Part shown: positions 35,851 through 46,825 of the stretch, one piece after another
Layout of the letters: each line of letters starts with the position of its first letter
How positions within the stretch are numbered: the first letter of the stretch is position 1
NCBI RefSeq assembly: GCF_030247195.1
Contig: NC_080672.1
Location: 62,340,549-62,404,548, forward strand
Source of the DNA: Topomyia yanbarensis
Taxonomy: Eukaryota; Arthropoda; Insecta; Diptera; Culicidae
Length of the DNA stretch: 64,000 nt
Direction: 5' to 3'
The notes under the pieces: model-generated
Seen by the model: the letters and a program-made list of their open reading frames with translations, nothing else
Told to the model about the DNA's origin: nothing
The model's database searches: none
Position numbers and translations under genes: made by a program

Positions 35851-36454
35851 GTAGCATCCACAAATTTTAAAATTCGGTCTCAAGTGCCATTATACAAACG
35901 CGCATATTGTCTGCAATAGTAATGAGGCATTGAGACAGTTATTTCCGATAGATGGAAAGTAGCAAACACAACGAATAAAATGAATTTCGAAGCGTCTGGC
36001 CGAAGCTCGACCGTCGTTGGTTCTTGCTATACTTTGCGCTAATTTCAAGCATCTTGCCGCAAATCTTGAACAGAAAGCGTTGTAATTTTAGTTACCTAGT
36101 GTTATTCAAGCTTATTGGATGCCTTTTTTTTCGGGAGACATGCATATCAAAACCGGGAGAAAAGACGATTACTGCCCTCCGTTGACTGACTGCATTATTT
36201 AGTTTGCGTTATGATTCCTTTGAATATCATTAGACTTGAATGAACATCTCGAAATGTAGCAGCGACATTCAGCTTATGTCACAGACGTTACAGTACGTAC
36301 TACAATGCAAAATGCATCCTGGACGGTTCGTATGATATGAATAAACAAAATTAATATTTTAGACTTTTTTAGACGTTCACGTTCAAATCTACTTATACTT
36401 AAAACAGCAGAACAAATTTTAAAATATATCCATTTTGATATACAGGGTACATTA

Positions 36455-36560
36455 AATTTTCTGGAACGCCCACTCGATTAAACACGTTAACTTAGAAACG
36501 CTTGTGTCCTTCGCAATAATATAAATCTTTGCCCGCGCTTTGACTCTTATTAGTCAGATT
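36455..36560 (-). repeat. CGCGA-rich dispersed repeat, short diverged copy
   Basis: AACGCCCACTCGATTAAACA then CGTTAACTTAGAAACGCTTG and TCCTTCGCAATAATA, matching the 35690 copy and, inverted, the unit near 20732. It abuts the MITE at 36653. Confidence 0.5.
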
Positions 36561-36652
36561 TTCATACGCAGATGGGGTGGTACTGTAGGGATACCAAGAC
36601 TCAAGGCTGTCCTGACCGGTCGGGAGAGAGATAAAAATAAATGCTTGTATTT

Positions 36653-37424
36653 CGTCGCTGTTGTGCTATCTTATGACAAGCGCCATTTAGCACATTTCGA
36701 GAAAAACGATTTTTAAAGTTTGAGATTGAATATCTTGAAACTTATAAATGGTATAAACAATCCAAAGAAGACAATTGATGCATCTATCTATTCTGCATTA
36801 ATCTCTCAAATATTACGAAGATCGGTTGACTATGTTGCGAGTTTTTACTATGAATGTAATCAAAAGTCGCACTCACACGTGTCATAGGCGTGTATTGATG
36901 ACAAAATTTGTATGACGTGTCATAATCGTGCATGGAAAATTTTCCATAGAAAAAAAATCATAAATTTTTCACTTTTATTCATATCATTGCGTTCAAATGG
37001 TCTATAAATAATCGGTGAAATGCATTTTGAAGGAAATGAGTCAGGGAATCTAGAAAAAAAATATTATTTTTGATTACAGTGTTGCCAAATATGCTTTATT
37101 TCCAGTTTAAAACTAAAACTGTGTTTTTCTCACTCATCGTGTAATTTTCTTTTGAAATTGTTTATGCAATTGTGTTCCTCAGATATTTTCACACACAAAA
37201 ACGTCTAAAACTTCAAAATAAATTGAGCAAATCCCTAGATACAGTGATTTGAAGCAAAAAACTTACAATTTCTCATCATCTTTCTCGCTATATCCAAGTA
37301 ACCAAGTAGAATTTCAAAATTCTGAAAACGCCACTTTGTAGACATTTTTCAAACAAATAATGTGGCATATCTAACTCAGTTTACCCCAAAATGGCTTTTG
37401 TCATAAGATAGCACAACAGCGACG
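36653..37424. mobile_element. 772-bp non-autonomous DNA transposon (MITE)
   Basis: The left end CGTCGCTGTTGTGCTATCTT (36653 onward) is matched by its complement ending at 37424; the terminal inverted repeat extends to about 36 bp with two mismatches (..ATGACAAGCGCCATTT against ..ATGACAAAAGCCATTT). The flanks are ATTT on both sides, a possible 4-bp target duplication. The interior is AT-rich with no ORF. The TIR identity suggests a fairly recent insertion compared with its surroundings. Confidence 0.8.
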
Positions 37425-37852
37425 ATTTACTAATCACTAATTACTAATCATTCGGAAAAATGCACAGCAATTTTGTATAAGTGATATTTCTATCAACAAT
37501 GCAACAACTAATTACCAGAAAATCTTTTGTAAATGACGCGAAGAATGTAAATTTTCCAGTCCATTTCAGATATGGCCGAAAGTATGGAGCACCTAATAGA
37601 CTTGATCTAACATTGGGCGATTTTATAAGACGTGTAAGTATTTTTGTATTTCATTCGTCATTAGTCGAATGAGAAGCTTGTTGATATACGGTCAGACGAT
37701 GCCGTAAAAAAAGGTAAACTAGAGTTATCGCCGGCCTTATATTGTTGCGCTTGTTGTTTTTGCTTATCAGTCTTATTTTGCATTACAGCGGTTCGCTTTT
37801 TCGAACAGATGCAAAGTTAAGCAGGTGTCAGATTCGATCAAACTACAATCGT

Positions 37853-38520
37853 TCAAAAGATCAGTCCGCCGTTTCTTGAGCAGCTCAGCATCTTACAAGA
37901 ATGAAATAATTGTCTCCTAACTTGGCGGAGGTCGTTGACCAGAATTTCTCGGATTGAAAACGGTGGTAGATGGAGGTTTTGGAGGTATTGAACCTCTGGA
38001 CAATCTACAAGGATATGTTCCATAATTGGCCTTGTTTGGCATACCACCCGGTTGGTTCCTCGTTTCGGTTCTTCCTTGAGTTTTTTAAGGTGACCGAGTT
38101 GGCTCCGCCAGTTAGCCAAGGTTTTGATATCCGTCGATGGAACTAGATTGGTCTTTGGACTTGTCTACCGCAAGCTGCCAGTGAATCCGCTTCCTCATTC
38201 CCACAGATTTCGTAGTTACCGAACAATTGGTCCATGGATCGCAGGTGTTCTCTATAGCCTGTATGCAAGAGTGGCGTGACATTCCCGTTTCCAGGGTGGA
38301 TACGACAGACAGGTTGAGAATCGCGCTGGTCACCTTTCAATCGCGAGAGTGTTGGGAAGACGGAGCAGCTTGTGGGGAGGCTGTAGGCCAGACCAGCTCC
38401 TATTCCGCAGACCCCCACTCCGACTCTTTCTTTCAGGAATTTTACCTGCGAGAACTCGGGGGAAAGGCCTGCTCGTAGCAACCTAGATAGGTTCCTAGGC
38501 AGGTGTTCGTGTACCAGGGT
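37853..38520 (-). pseudogene. LINE ORF2 3' part: RNase H and C-terminal region
   Basis: Minus-strand frames give ERVGVGVCGIGAGLAYSLPT with SCSVF, matching the start of a LINE-encoded RNase H domain (DGS..G.G...YSLP..CSVFQAE). Near 38170 they give YEICGNEEADSLAACG, the H(S/C)GI.GNE.AD.LA motif at the end of RNase H. Downstream, in another frame, are TRPIMEHILVDCPEVQYLQN and NDLRQVRRQLFHSCKML, resembling the cysteine/histidine tail of I-superfamily LINEs. The middle of RNase H and the reverse transcriptase are missing or unrecognisable. It is frameshifted and non-functional. Confidence 0.72.
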
Positions 38521-40464
38521 CGGTCACTGATCTTACGGAGGCGAGCTAATCCTGGGTGATTTGCGCTGGTGTTTTTTTAGGACTAGCTGTTTTGAAGAGA
38601 GCACAAATGCCTGCAGAAGTCCTTTCGAGGGATTCCGCGGCGCGTCTGACTATGATGAAGCTAACTAAGCGAATTGGGGCTGGCTAAGATGGGAGGTCAT
38701 AAGCCAGATGCGGTTCAAACAGTTGAACAACTCTTTTCTAGCCGCTGGTGTAGTATAGCAAGAGGCCAACTCCATGCAATCTACCGGATTGGCCGTGGGC
38801 AGTAGCGAGTGCCGCCGGTAATTCTATTCCGCAATTCAAGTCTTGTCCGGCGTATAGTGGGAAGGATTTCGGCGCTCGTCGAAGTCTTCTGCAGGAAACG
38901 TTCCAATCATCAAAGAAGTTGTATTATGGATCGGATAGCAATGGTTCGAGGTCATTTGGGAACAGCTCGAAAACTCGTACGAAATTCTGTCGGAACAGAG
39001 AGTTACATCTAACACCTCTTCTCTCAGAGACCGGGCAAACAAAAAAAAAGATATTGGAATTAAAAATCCATGCCAATTTTTTAGCTAAATCATTCCTTTC
39101 TCTATATATCCCTCTCTGTTCTCCATACACCCATCCTCGACCCCACGCACCGGCCAGATTAATAGATTCCACAGGCTCAAACCAATCATAAACCTATTTA
39201 TAAAAACAGAAAAAAAAATCGATGTCTGAATTCCAACTCCCGTAAGCAGCGGAAAGTATTCGCGGCGGGTGCTTTGAAGTTTTCCTTTCTTCGAAAAAAC
39301 CTGTGGGCTCGATGTGAAGCGCTCAAAGTGGAAGGAGACGTCGAAAGGTGGTTCGATTTTCCCGGCTACTGAACTGATCCGGGTTTTTTTTTCTCGTTAT
39401 CCAAGGGAAAGAAAATGAGCGGAAAACAGCTTTATCGGAAGCAGCAGATGACCCAATTTTGACACAAGGTACCATAAGAAAAAAAAGAAAATGAAAAACG
39501 GAAACGTAATCTAATAGATGATAATACGCTGACATTCCGGGTGCCGCAAAAGTGTGGTTGGTTGGTGGAGGCTGATAGAGCGGTTTTTTTTTCACTGAGA
39601 ATCAAGGTAGAATCGCGAATTATCGGAATCATGATGGGGTATGCGGGGTAGGAAAAGCGGATAATCGAACTGTCGCTTCAAATCAGGGTGACTGCGGCCA
39701 GACAGATATAATCCGAAATTGAGAGCCGGGGTTAAATTGAATTAACAACTTCGTATGAGACGAGAGAGAGAGCGAATTAAAGGATACTATCGGATGTGCT
39801 TCGATTGTTCGGAAAACACCGGAAAATTTTCAACTTTTTACGTCGATTTCCGCTTCGGGAAAAATTTTCCCGGTTATTTTGCTTCGAATAGCGAACGACA
39901 TTGAACTGCCTGCCTGTTTGTAAAAATACGCGGAAGCCAAATTCCATTCACGACCCCGTCAAAGCAATAAACATAGGATAACATATTGAATCCTGTGATG
40001 GATAGAAAACAGAAGCGCGACGATTTCAGCTGAAGCTTGAAAGGAGGCAGGCGACAATGAAGGTAAATATTATCTTCAGGTTCTGTTTATTCGGGTCTAT
40101 GTTATCTGTGTGTTCTTTTCTATCATCTTGTATACAACATACCAAACTGATTGTTATTCAAGGCGTTCACTGCATCACAACATCAACGAATATCCGCGGG
40201 GAGCGGTACTCGATGAATACTTGCTGTTGTGATGCGAAGCAGCTCGCTTTCCCTTTCATGGACGGACGAACTGTGCTGTGGAAGTGGAAGCGAATTGACG
40301 TCACATGATCAATTTTTCATGATTCTAACGATACCGGGAATACGCAGACGGTAGTGAAGAAACGATTGGTGTCATCGAACGTGTTGAGCGAACCAATTTT
40401 TGTAGGAAAGGTCCTTTAAGAATGTACATAAATATAAATTTAACGGTTGGAGCCTTCTTAACCG
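38521..40464. other. No gene recognised
   Basis: The first part (to about 39050) may be further decayed LINE sequence upstream of the RNase H fragment, without clear motifs. The rest is unique-looking. The 83-codon frame at 40057-40308 has a hydrophobic start but no family match and no supporting splice or promoter signal. Confidence 0.4.
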
Positions 40465-42725
40465 AACTTAAATCTTCATGATTCACCTTTTTTGATTTTA
40501 CTTGAATCTTCTTAAATCTTCTGGAAATCTTCCAGAATGGTTAAATCTTGTTTAAACTTTTGGGATCTTCGAGAATCTTCTTGAATCTTCTTAGGTCATC
40601 TTAGATCTTGTTCACTTTGCTTGATTATTCTTGTATCTTAGTGAATCTTCTGAAATTTGTGTAAATCTTCCAGAATCTACATGAATCTTCTCGACTTTTC
40701 TAGAATTTTTGTGTATCTCCTTGAATCTTCATAAGATTCTTAATTCATGGATCTTCTTGAATTTTCTTGAGTGTTCTAGAATTCTTTTGAATCGTTTTGA
40801 ATCTTTATGAATCTTCTTGCATCTGCTTGAATCTTCTAGAATTTCAGTTAATCTTCTAGGATCTTCTTGTGTCTTCCAGCATCTTCTTGCATCTTCCAGA
40901 AATATTGTGAATCTTCTAATATCTTCTGAAATCTTCTTGAAGCTTCTAGAATCCTCTTATATATTTTTCAATCTTGTCGGATCTTCTTGAATCTTCTTAA
41001 ATCTTGTAGAATCTTCATTAATTTTCTAGAACCTTCTTGTATCTTTTTACATCTTCTTGGATCTTCTTGAACCTTCTTAAATCTTGTAGCATTTTATTGA
41101 ATCTTCTAGCATCTTCTAGAATTGCTGTGAATCTTCTAGCATCTCTTTGAATTTTCTAGAATCTTTTAGAATCTTCTTTGATTTTTTACTATTTACTTCA
41201 ACCTCATTGAATCTTCTTGAATCTTCTTTAGTTCTCTGAAATCTTCTTAATGCTTCTAGTATCTTCCAAATTTTTGGTGAATTTTCTAGAATCCTCTTGA
41301 ATCTTCTAAAATTTTCTTGAATCTTTTCGAGTCTTCTCGAATCTTTAAGAATTTCTGTCAATCTTCTAGGATCTTCTTAAATATTCTCGAATCTTTTTAA
41401 ATCTTCATGTTTTTAAACATTCTTGATTTTTTTTAAATCTTCTCGAATCTTCTAGAACTTCTGTGAATCTTCTAGAATTTTCTTGATTGTTCTTGGATCT
41501 TCTAGAATCTTCTTGAATCTTCTGGAATCTTCTGAAAATTCCTTGAATTTTATTGAATCATCTTAGATCATCTTGAATCTTCTTGGGTCCTGTTGAATCT
41601 TCTTAATCCTTCTACTGATTTCTAGATTTTTTGTAAATCTGTGAAGGAACCTCTTTAATCTCCTAAAATCTTCTTGATTTTTCTTGAATCTTCTTGAATT
41701 TACTCGAATCTTCTTAAATCTTTTTGAATCTTTTTGAATCTTTTTGAATCTTCTTGAATCTTCTTGAATCTTGTTCAATCTTCTTAAATCTTCTTGAATC
41801 TTTTTGAGTCTTCTTGAATCTAATTAAATCTTCTTGAATCTTCTTGAATTTTCTTGAATCTTGTTGAATCTTGTTGAATCTTCTTAAATCTTCTTGAATC
41901 TCCTTGAATATACTTGAATCTTCTTGAATCTTCTTGAATCTTCTTGAATCTTCTTGAATCTTCTTGAATCTTCTTGAATCTTCTTGAATCTTCTTGAATC
42001 TTCTACAATCTTCTAGAATCTTCATGAGTCTTCTTGAATCTTCTTGAATCTTCTTGAATCTTCTTGAATCTTCTTGAATCTTCTTGAATCTTCTTGAATC
42101 TTCTTGAATCTTCTTGAATCTTCTTGAATCTTCTTGAATCTTCTTGAATCTTCTTGAATCTTCTTGAATCTTCTTGAATCTTCTTGAATCTTCTTGAATC
42201 TTCTTGGATCTTCTTGAATCTTCTAGAATCTTCTAGAATCTTCTAGAATCTTCTTGAATCTTCTTGAGTCTTCTTGAATCTCCTTGAATCTTCTTGAATC
42301 TTCTTGAATCTTCTTGAATCTTCTTGAATCTTCTTGAATCTTCTTGAATCTTCTTGAATCTTCTTGAATCTTCTTGAATCTTCTTGAATCTTCTTGAATC
42401 TTCTTGAATCTTCTTGAATCTTCTTGAATCTTCTTGAATCTTCTTGAATCTTCTTGAATCTTCTTGAATCTTCTTGAATCTTCTTGAATCTTCTTGAATC
42501 TTCTTGAATCTTCTTGAATCTTCTTGAATCTTCTTGAATCTTCTTGAATCTTCTTGAATCTTCTTGAATCTTCTTGAATCTTCTTGAATCTTCTTGAATC
42601 TTCTTGAATCTTCTTGAATCTTCTTGAATCTTCTTGAATCTTCTTGAATCTTCTTAAATCTTCTTGAATTTTCTTGTATCTTCTTAAATCTTCTTGAGTC
42701 TTTTGAATTTTCTTGAATCTTCTTG
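40465..42725 (+). repeat. 10-bp satellite, unit TTCTTGAATC, array A
   Basis: A nearly perfect core of about 100 units spans roughly 41740-42715; the left flank to 40465 consists of progressively degenerate units. The period of 10 bp gives a 30-bp codon cycle, so all minus-strand frames encode (KIQEDSRRFK)n and stay open up to 180 codons; these are artefacts. The array ends CTTCTTGAACAATTG, the same boundary word as array B. Confidence 0.95.
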
Positions 42726-42878
42726 AACAATTGCAAACTAATCTGCAACATACACTAATCCTCAATCAGAGTACGACAAATAATACATAATACACTAAAG
42801 TCTCCCAATTATACCATCCGGAGTCTTTTAATCTCTCAGCATTGCCCCGTAGTTCTTTTTTCAACTTGCTTTTCTTAC

Positions 42879-43310
42879 ATGGAAATTGAAAAGAGAAAGA
42901 GCCTTACATGTAAATTGAAAAGAACTGTAGTTCGTTTACCAGGAAATTTGGCAACCGAACAAATCGAATCGATTCCAGATGTGAACCAATCTCTTGCCGC
43001 TATCGATATTGAAGAAACGATGATGGCCAGAGCTTCTTCTCAGCTTAAATCTTTCAATTCGGGGCCCCAAGAGTTTACTTTGGTACCGTCTGCTGTCTAC
43101 CTGCACCGCGCAAGTGCTATAAACAAGCAAAGTAATCGAAATCTGTCGTCCCAAACCAGTGTGAACCATACTCGGGCCGCTATCAATGTCAATGAAATGA
43201 TGATTACCAAAGCTTCTTCTTGGCTTAAATCGTCTTTCAATTCGGACCCCCAAGAATTTAGTACGTTTGGGAAGACACTTAGACGTTTTGGTGAGTCTGC
43301 TTCTTCTTGA
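42879..43310 (+). CDS. Unrecognised ORF built from a 180-bp duplication
   Basis: A 143-codon frame. Residues about 34-70 (NQSLAAIDIEETMMARASSQ then LKSFNSGPQEF) recur about 60 residues later (NHTRAAINVNEMMITKASSW then LKSSFNSDPQEF), reflecting a 180-bp tandem duplication at DNA level (42981 and 43161). A third partial copy of the segment between them is at 43551-43602. I do not recognise the protein. It sits between satellite array A and a LINE ORF1 remnant, so it is probably repeat-derived rather than a host gene. Confidence 0.15.
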   Translation: MEIEKRKSLTCKLKRTVVRLPGNLATEQIESIPDVNQSLAAIDIEETMMARASSQLKSFNSGPQEFTLVPSAVYLHRASAINKQSNRNLSSQTSVNHTRAAINVNEMMITKASSWLKSSFNSDPQEFSTFGKTLRRFGESASS

Positions 43311-43639
43311 GTTTTCTTGCTTGTGGCATTTTGTCGTCCTACTAAAAAATCCTTTTCATTAAAACGAAAACAGCGAAAATCAATAACTATCGTAGCATAA
43401 CTTCATTGAGTGCTCTCTCGAGCTGGTGATTATGGAAGCCCTTCAATACCAGTACCTACGCATTCCACTTTTTTCATCTGAATCGGATCGGATGCTAAAA
43501 TTGCTCTGCTTGTTAACAATGCAGAAAGCAAACGAGCGTTTCTTCTTTCAGTTTGCTGTCTACATGTACCGCGCAAGTGCTATATACAAGCAAAGCAAGC
43601 GATAAATGACAGTCATCCCTAGCCAAACAATAAAGCACC

Positions 43640-44310
43640 GTTCCTTTCATCGTTGCGATAGCGACCCTTGATTTCGAGATATTTGAAAGTTAGCAGCAAA
43701 ATTTGAACAATTTTCGGTACAATAGAGTGGCCGTCTGTTTTAAACACTGCCCAATCCGCCCTAATGTTCCAATTCCGCCACACTCGTATTGCTGTACTAA
43801 TAACATTTAAAACTTGCAATGGCGAAAAGTTTTGCTATTGTGATCAACATGAAACACATCGTTAAGCATGATAATGTTAGAATCAAGATATCCGTTTATA
43901 TTGACGATGATGACATTGATGTGCGTCGTCACGATCTGTCGCACGAATAATGAATTTAGTTCAACCATCATGTCGGAATACGCAAAGATGGAATCCGTTA
44001 ACTTTAAAACACAGAGAATTTTTTTCCAGGTATTTTCAACGATGTTCGTGTTGCGAGAATGAATGTGGCGAAACCTATTCCTTCATACCTGAATTTTCGA
44101 TGCAAAATTGAAAGCATAACCGAGTCTCAAATCACGCTGTGAACATCTGGAGGACAGACCTCAACGTGCCAGTTCTGCAACAAGAAGACATACTACGGGA
44201 AACCCTGTACAAGAACCTCCAACGAAACAACATCAACTATAAGCAAAGCTATCACACAGCTCTCATCAAGTAACAAATCACGTACACAAGATCCGACGGA
44301 TATACAATAA
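43640..44310 (+). pseudogene. LINE ORF1 (gag-like) remnant with mutated zinc knuckle
   Basis: Across three frames the plus strand reads MAKSFAIVINMKHIVKHDNV, RIKISVYIDDDDIDVRRHDL, IMSEYAKMESVNFK, FPGIFNDVRVARMNVAKPIP, SYLNFRCK, then TCQFCNKKTYYGKPC. This matches the order of Jockey/I-type LINE ORF1: a hinge with KIPVY...DVRIHDLPP, FPG.PNGVR..RM...KPIPSY, and a CCHC knuckle (C-x2-C-x4-H-x4-C). The knuckle histidine is replaced by tyrosine. Two stops and at least two frameshifts are present; the last frame ends at TAA 44308-44310. A second copy on the other strand is at 51960-52800. Confidence 0.72.
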
Positions 44311-44589
44311 AATTCGATTTATTTATTTTTGTTTACACATTGTGAATATTAAATGCTCTATGGCTTAGGTATGCTAACGCATTGAGCCGTGTCAAACACA
44401 GGAAAATCTACTCCGCTTAACATGCCTTCATGCTTGGATGGTGAACAGCGACTAATCTGCCGAGTCTAGCATCGTATATTACAGGAAGTTTGGAACGTCG
44501 CGCTCGAACTGATAATATTTACACCAACCCAGTCGCCGGTTTTCATGAAACAATCGAAAAAATGAAAAAATCTGGGATTAACGGTAGGT

Positions 44590-44960
44590 TTTCCAGCAAA
44601 TTCGACTCAAGCTATCAGACGTGTATAACACAAGGAAGCCACTTGGAACCGTTGATGTTTCGGCTTTCCTTCAATGGCGTGAATTTAGAGCTGAAAACTT
44701 CTCACGCGTTTCTACATCGACGATCTTAAAAGATTTTGTCTCATCCCCTCGTTTCAGGATGGCTGAACTTCTTCAACTTCAGCATGGTGGTGTAGCAGGA
44801 ACTGTGTGTTTGTAAATCCGGAAAAGTGCTCGGGGATCGAATTCCTATGAAAGATTTTCTGGTGGAGCATTTCCAGACCTTACGCACTTTTTAACTGCCG
44901 AAGCTATGCCAGCCAGACCCCAGAATATTTTGACTGCCGAAAACCTGTGACGAAGACACA
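44590..44960 (+). pseudogene. LINE ORF2 reverse-transcriptase fragment
   Basis: Contains TQGSHLEPLMFRLSFNGVN (compare QGSHLGPLLF.LFIND), then frameshifted AELLQLQHGG and NCVFVNPEKCSGIEF, which matches the LNP.KC..I.F motif a little downstream of the catalytic YADD box. The YADD box itself is not recognisable. It follows an ORF1 remnant on the same strand by about 280 bp, so both may derive from one LINE copy. Confidence 0.6.
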
Positions 44961-45044
44961 AACGATTTAGAGGTAACGGAGGGAGGCAGTCCCCTTTCGA
45001 CTGTCTTGGGTTTCTACTCGCCTGATATGGTTACGCCAATCTTA

Positions 45045-46825
45045 TTCAATCATTTAAGATCTTACAGAATCTTCTTGAATTTTCTGGAATCTTTTAAAAT
45101 CTTTTTGCATCTTCTTAAATCTTCTCAGCTCTTCCAGAATTATTGTGAACCTACTTGAAGCTCCTTGAATCTTCTTTAATCTTTTTAAATTTCTATGAAT
45201 CTTCTAAGTTCTTCTTGAAACTTTTAGAATCTTTTTGAATCTTCATGAATCTTGCTGAATATTCTTGAATCATCGTCAATCTTATTGAATCTTCTTGAAT
45301 TATCTTGGACCTTCTTAAATTTTCTTAAATCTTCTTAAATTCTAATCCTTTTTTTTAGTCAGCTTGATTCTTCTAGAATTTCTTCTAAATCCTTCTTGAA
45401 TCTCCTAGAATTTTGGGAAATTTTCTAGGATCTTCCAAGATCTTCTTGAAATTTCTTGAATCATCTTAGATCTTCTTGAATTTTCTTGAATCATCTTAGA
45501 TCTTTTTGAATCTTCTTAAATCTTAAATCTACTAAAATCTTTTTGAATCTTCTTGAATCTTTTTGAATCATCTCAGATCTGCTTGAGCTCTCTTAAATCT
45601 TCAGAATATTTTTTAATGTCCTCCTCTTCTTGAATCTACTAGAATTTTTTTTGAATCCTCTTGAATTTTTTTAAAACGTCTTGATTCTTCCAGAATTTTT
45701 GGGAATCTTCTAAAATCTTCTTGAATCTTCCAGAGCTGTTGTGAATTTTCAGGGATCTTCAAAGATCTTCTTTCTTCTTGCATCTTTTTGCATCTTCTAG
45801 ATTTTGTATAAATCTTCTAAGAACTTCAAGAAGTTCTTCGAGAAAATTCAAGAAGAATGAATCTTCTTGAATTTTCTCGACTCTTCTCAAAACTTCTTGA
45901 ATCTTCTTGAATGTTGTTGGATCTTCTTGAATCATCTTGAATCATCTTGAATCTTCTCGAATCTTTTTGAATCTTCTTGAATCTTTTCACATCTTCTTGT
46001 ATCTTCTTGAATCTCCTAAAATTTGAGTGAATTTTCTAGAATCTACTTCAATCTTATATAATTTTCCTGAATCTATTTGAATCTTATTGAATCTTATTGA
46101 TCTGCTTGAATCTTCTCGAATCATCTGGAATCATCTAGGATCTTCCTAAATCTTATTGAACATATTTCTATCTTCTCAAATCTTCTGGGATTTCTGTGAA
46201 TCTTTCAGGATCTTCTTGAGTCTTCTAGAATTCTTGAATCTTCTGGAATATTCTTGAAACTTATAGAATTATCTTAGATTTCTTGAATCTTCTAGACTTT
46301 TTGTCAATCATCTAGCATCTTATTTAATCTTCTTGGATCTTCGTGAACCTTTTTCAATCCTCTTGAATATTCTCAAATCTTTTTTAATCCTCTTGATTTT
46401 TTTTACGTCTTCTTGTATCTTCTTAAATCTTCTAAAATTTATGTGAATGTTCTAGAATCTACTTCAATCTTCCATAACCTCCCTGAATCTGTATGAATCT
46501 TCTTCAATCTTCTATAATCTTCTAGAATCTTCTAGAACCTGGCATATTCTTGAAACTTTTAGGAACATTTTAGATTTTTTTAATCTTCTAGAATTTTGGT
46601 GAATCTTCTAGCATCTTATAGAATCTTCTCGAATGTTTTTGAATCTCTTTGATTCTTTTTGTGTTTTTTTAATCATCTTGATTTTCATTAAATTTTTTTG
46701 AATATTCGAGGATTGTCTTGAATTTTCTTGAGTATTCTAGGATTTTCTTGATTTATTTAAATTTTTTCGCACCTACTCAACTCTTCTTGAATCTTGTCGG
46801 AAATTCTTGAATCTTTTTAAATCTT
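45045..46825 (+). repeat. Degenerate 10-bp satellite, array B
   Basis: Same unit and direction as array A (TTGAATCTTC) but heavily diverged, with many TTCTAGAATC, TCTTAGATC and TTTTTGAATC variants and no homogeneous core. It ends CTTCTTGCACAATTG, matching the boundary of array A. A local inverted segment at 45839-45879 forms an 18-bp perfect stem. Confidence 0.85.

Noticed and set aside
42223..42765. 180-codon minus-strand frame (KIQEDSRRFK)n that looks like a charged coiled-coil protein
   Set aside because: A 10-bp unit gives a 30-bp codon cycle, so all three frames encode the same decapeptide. The degenerate flanks break the frame everywhere.
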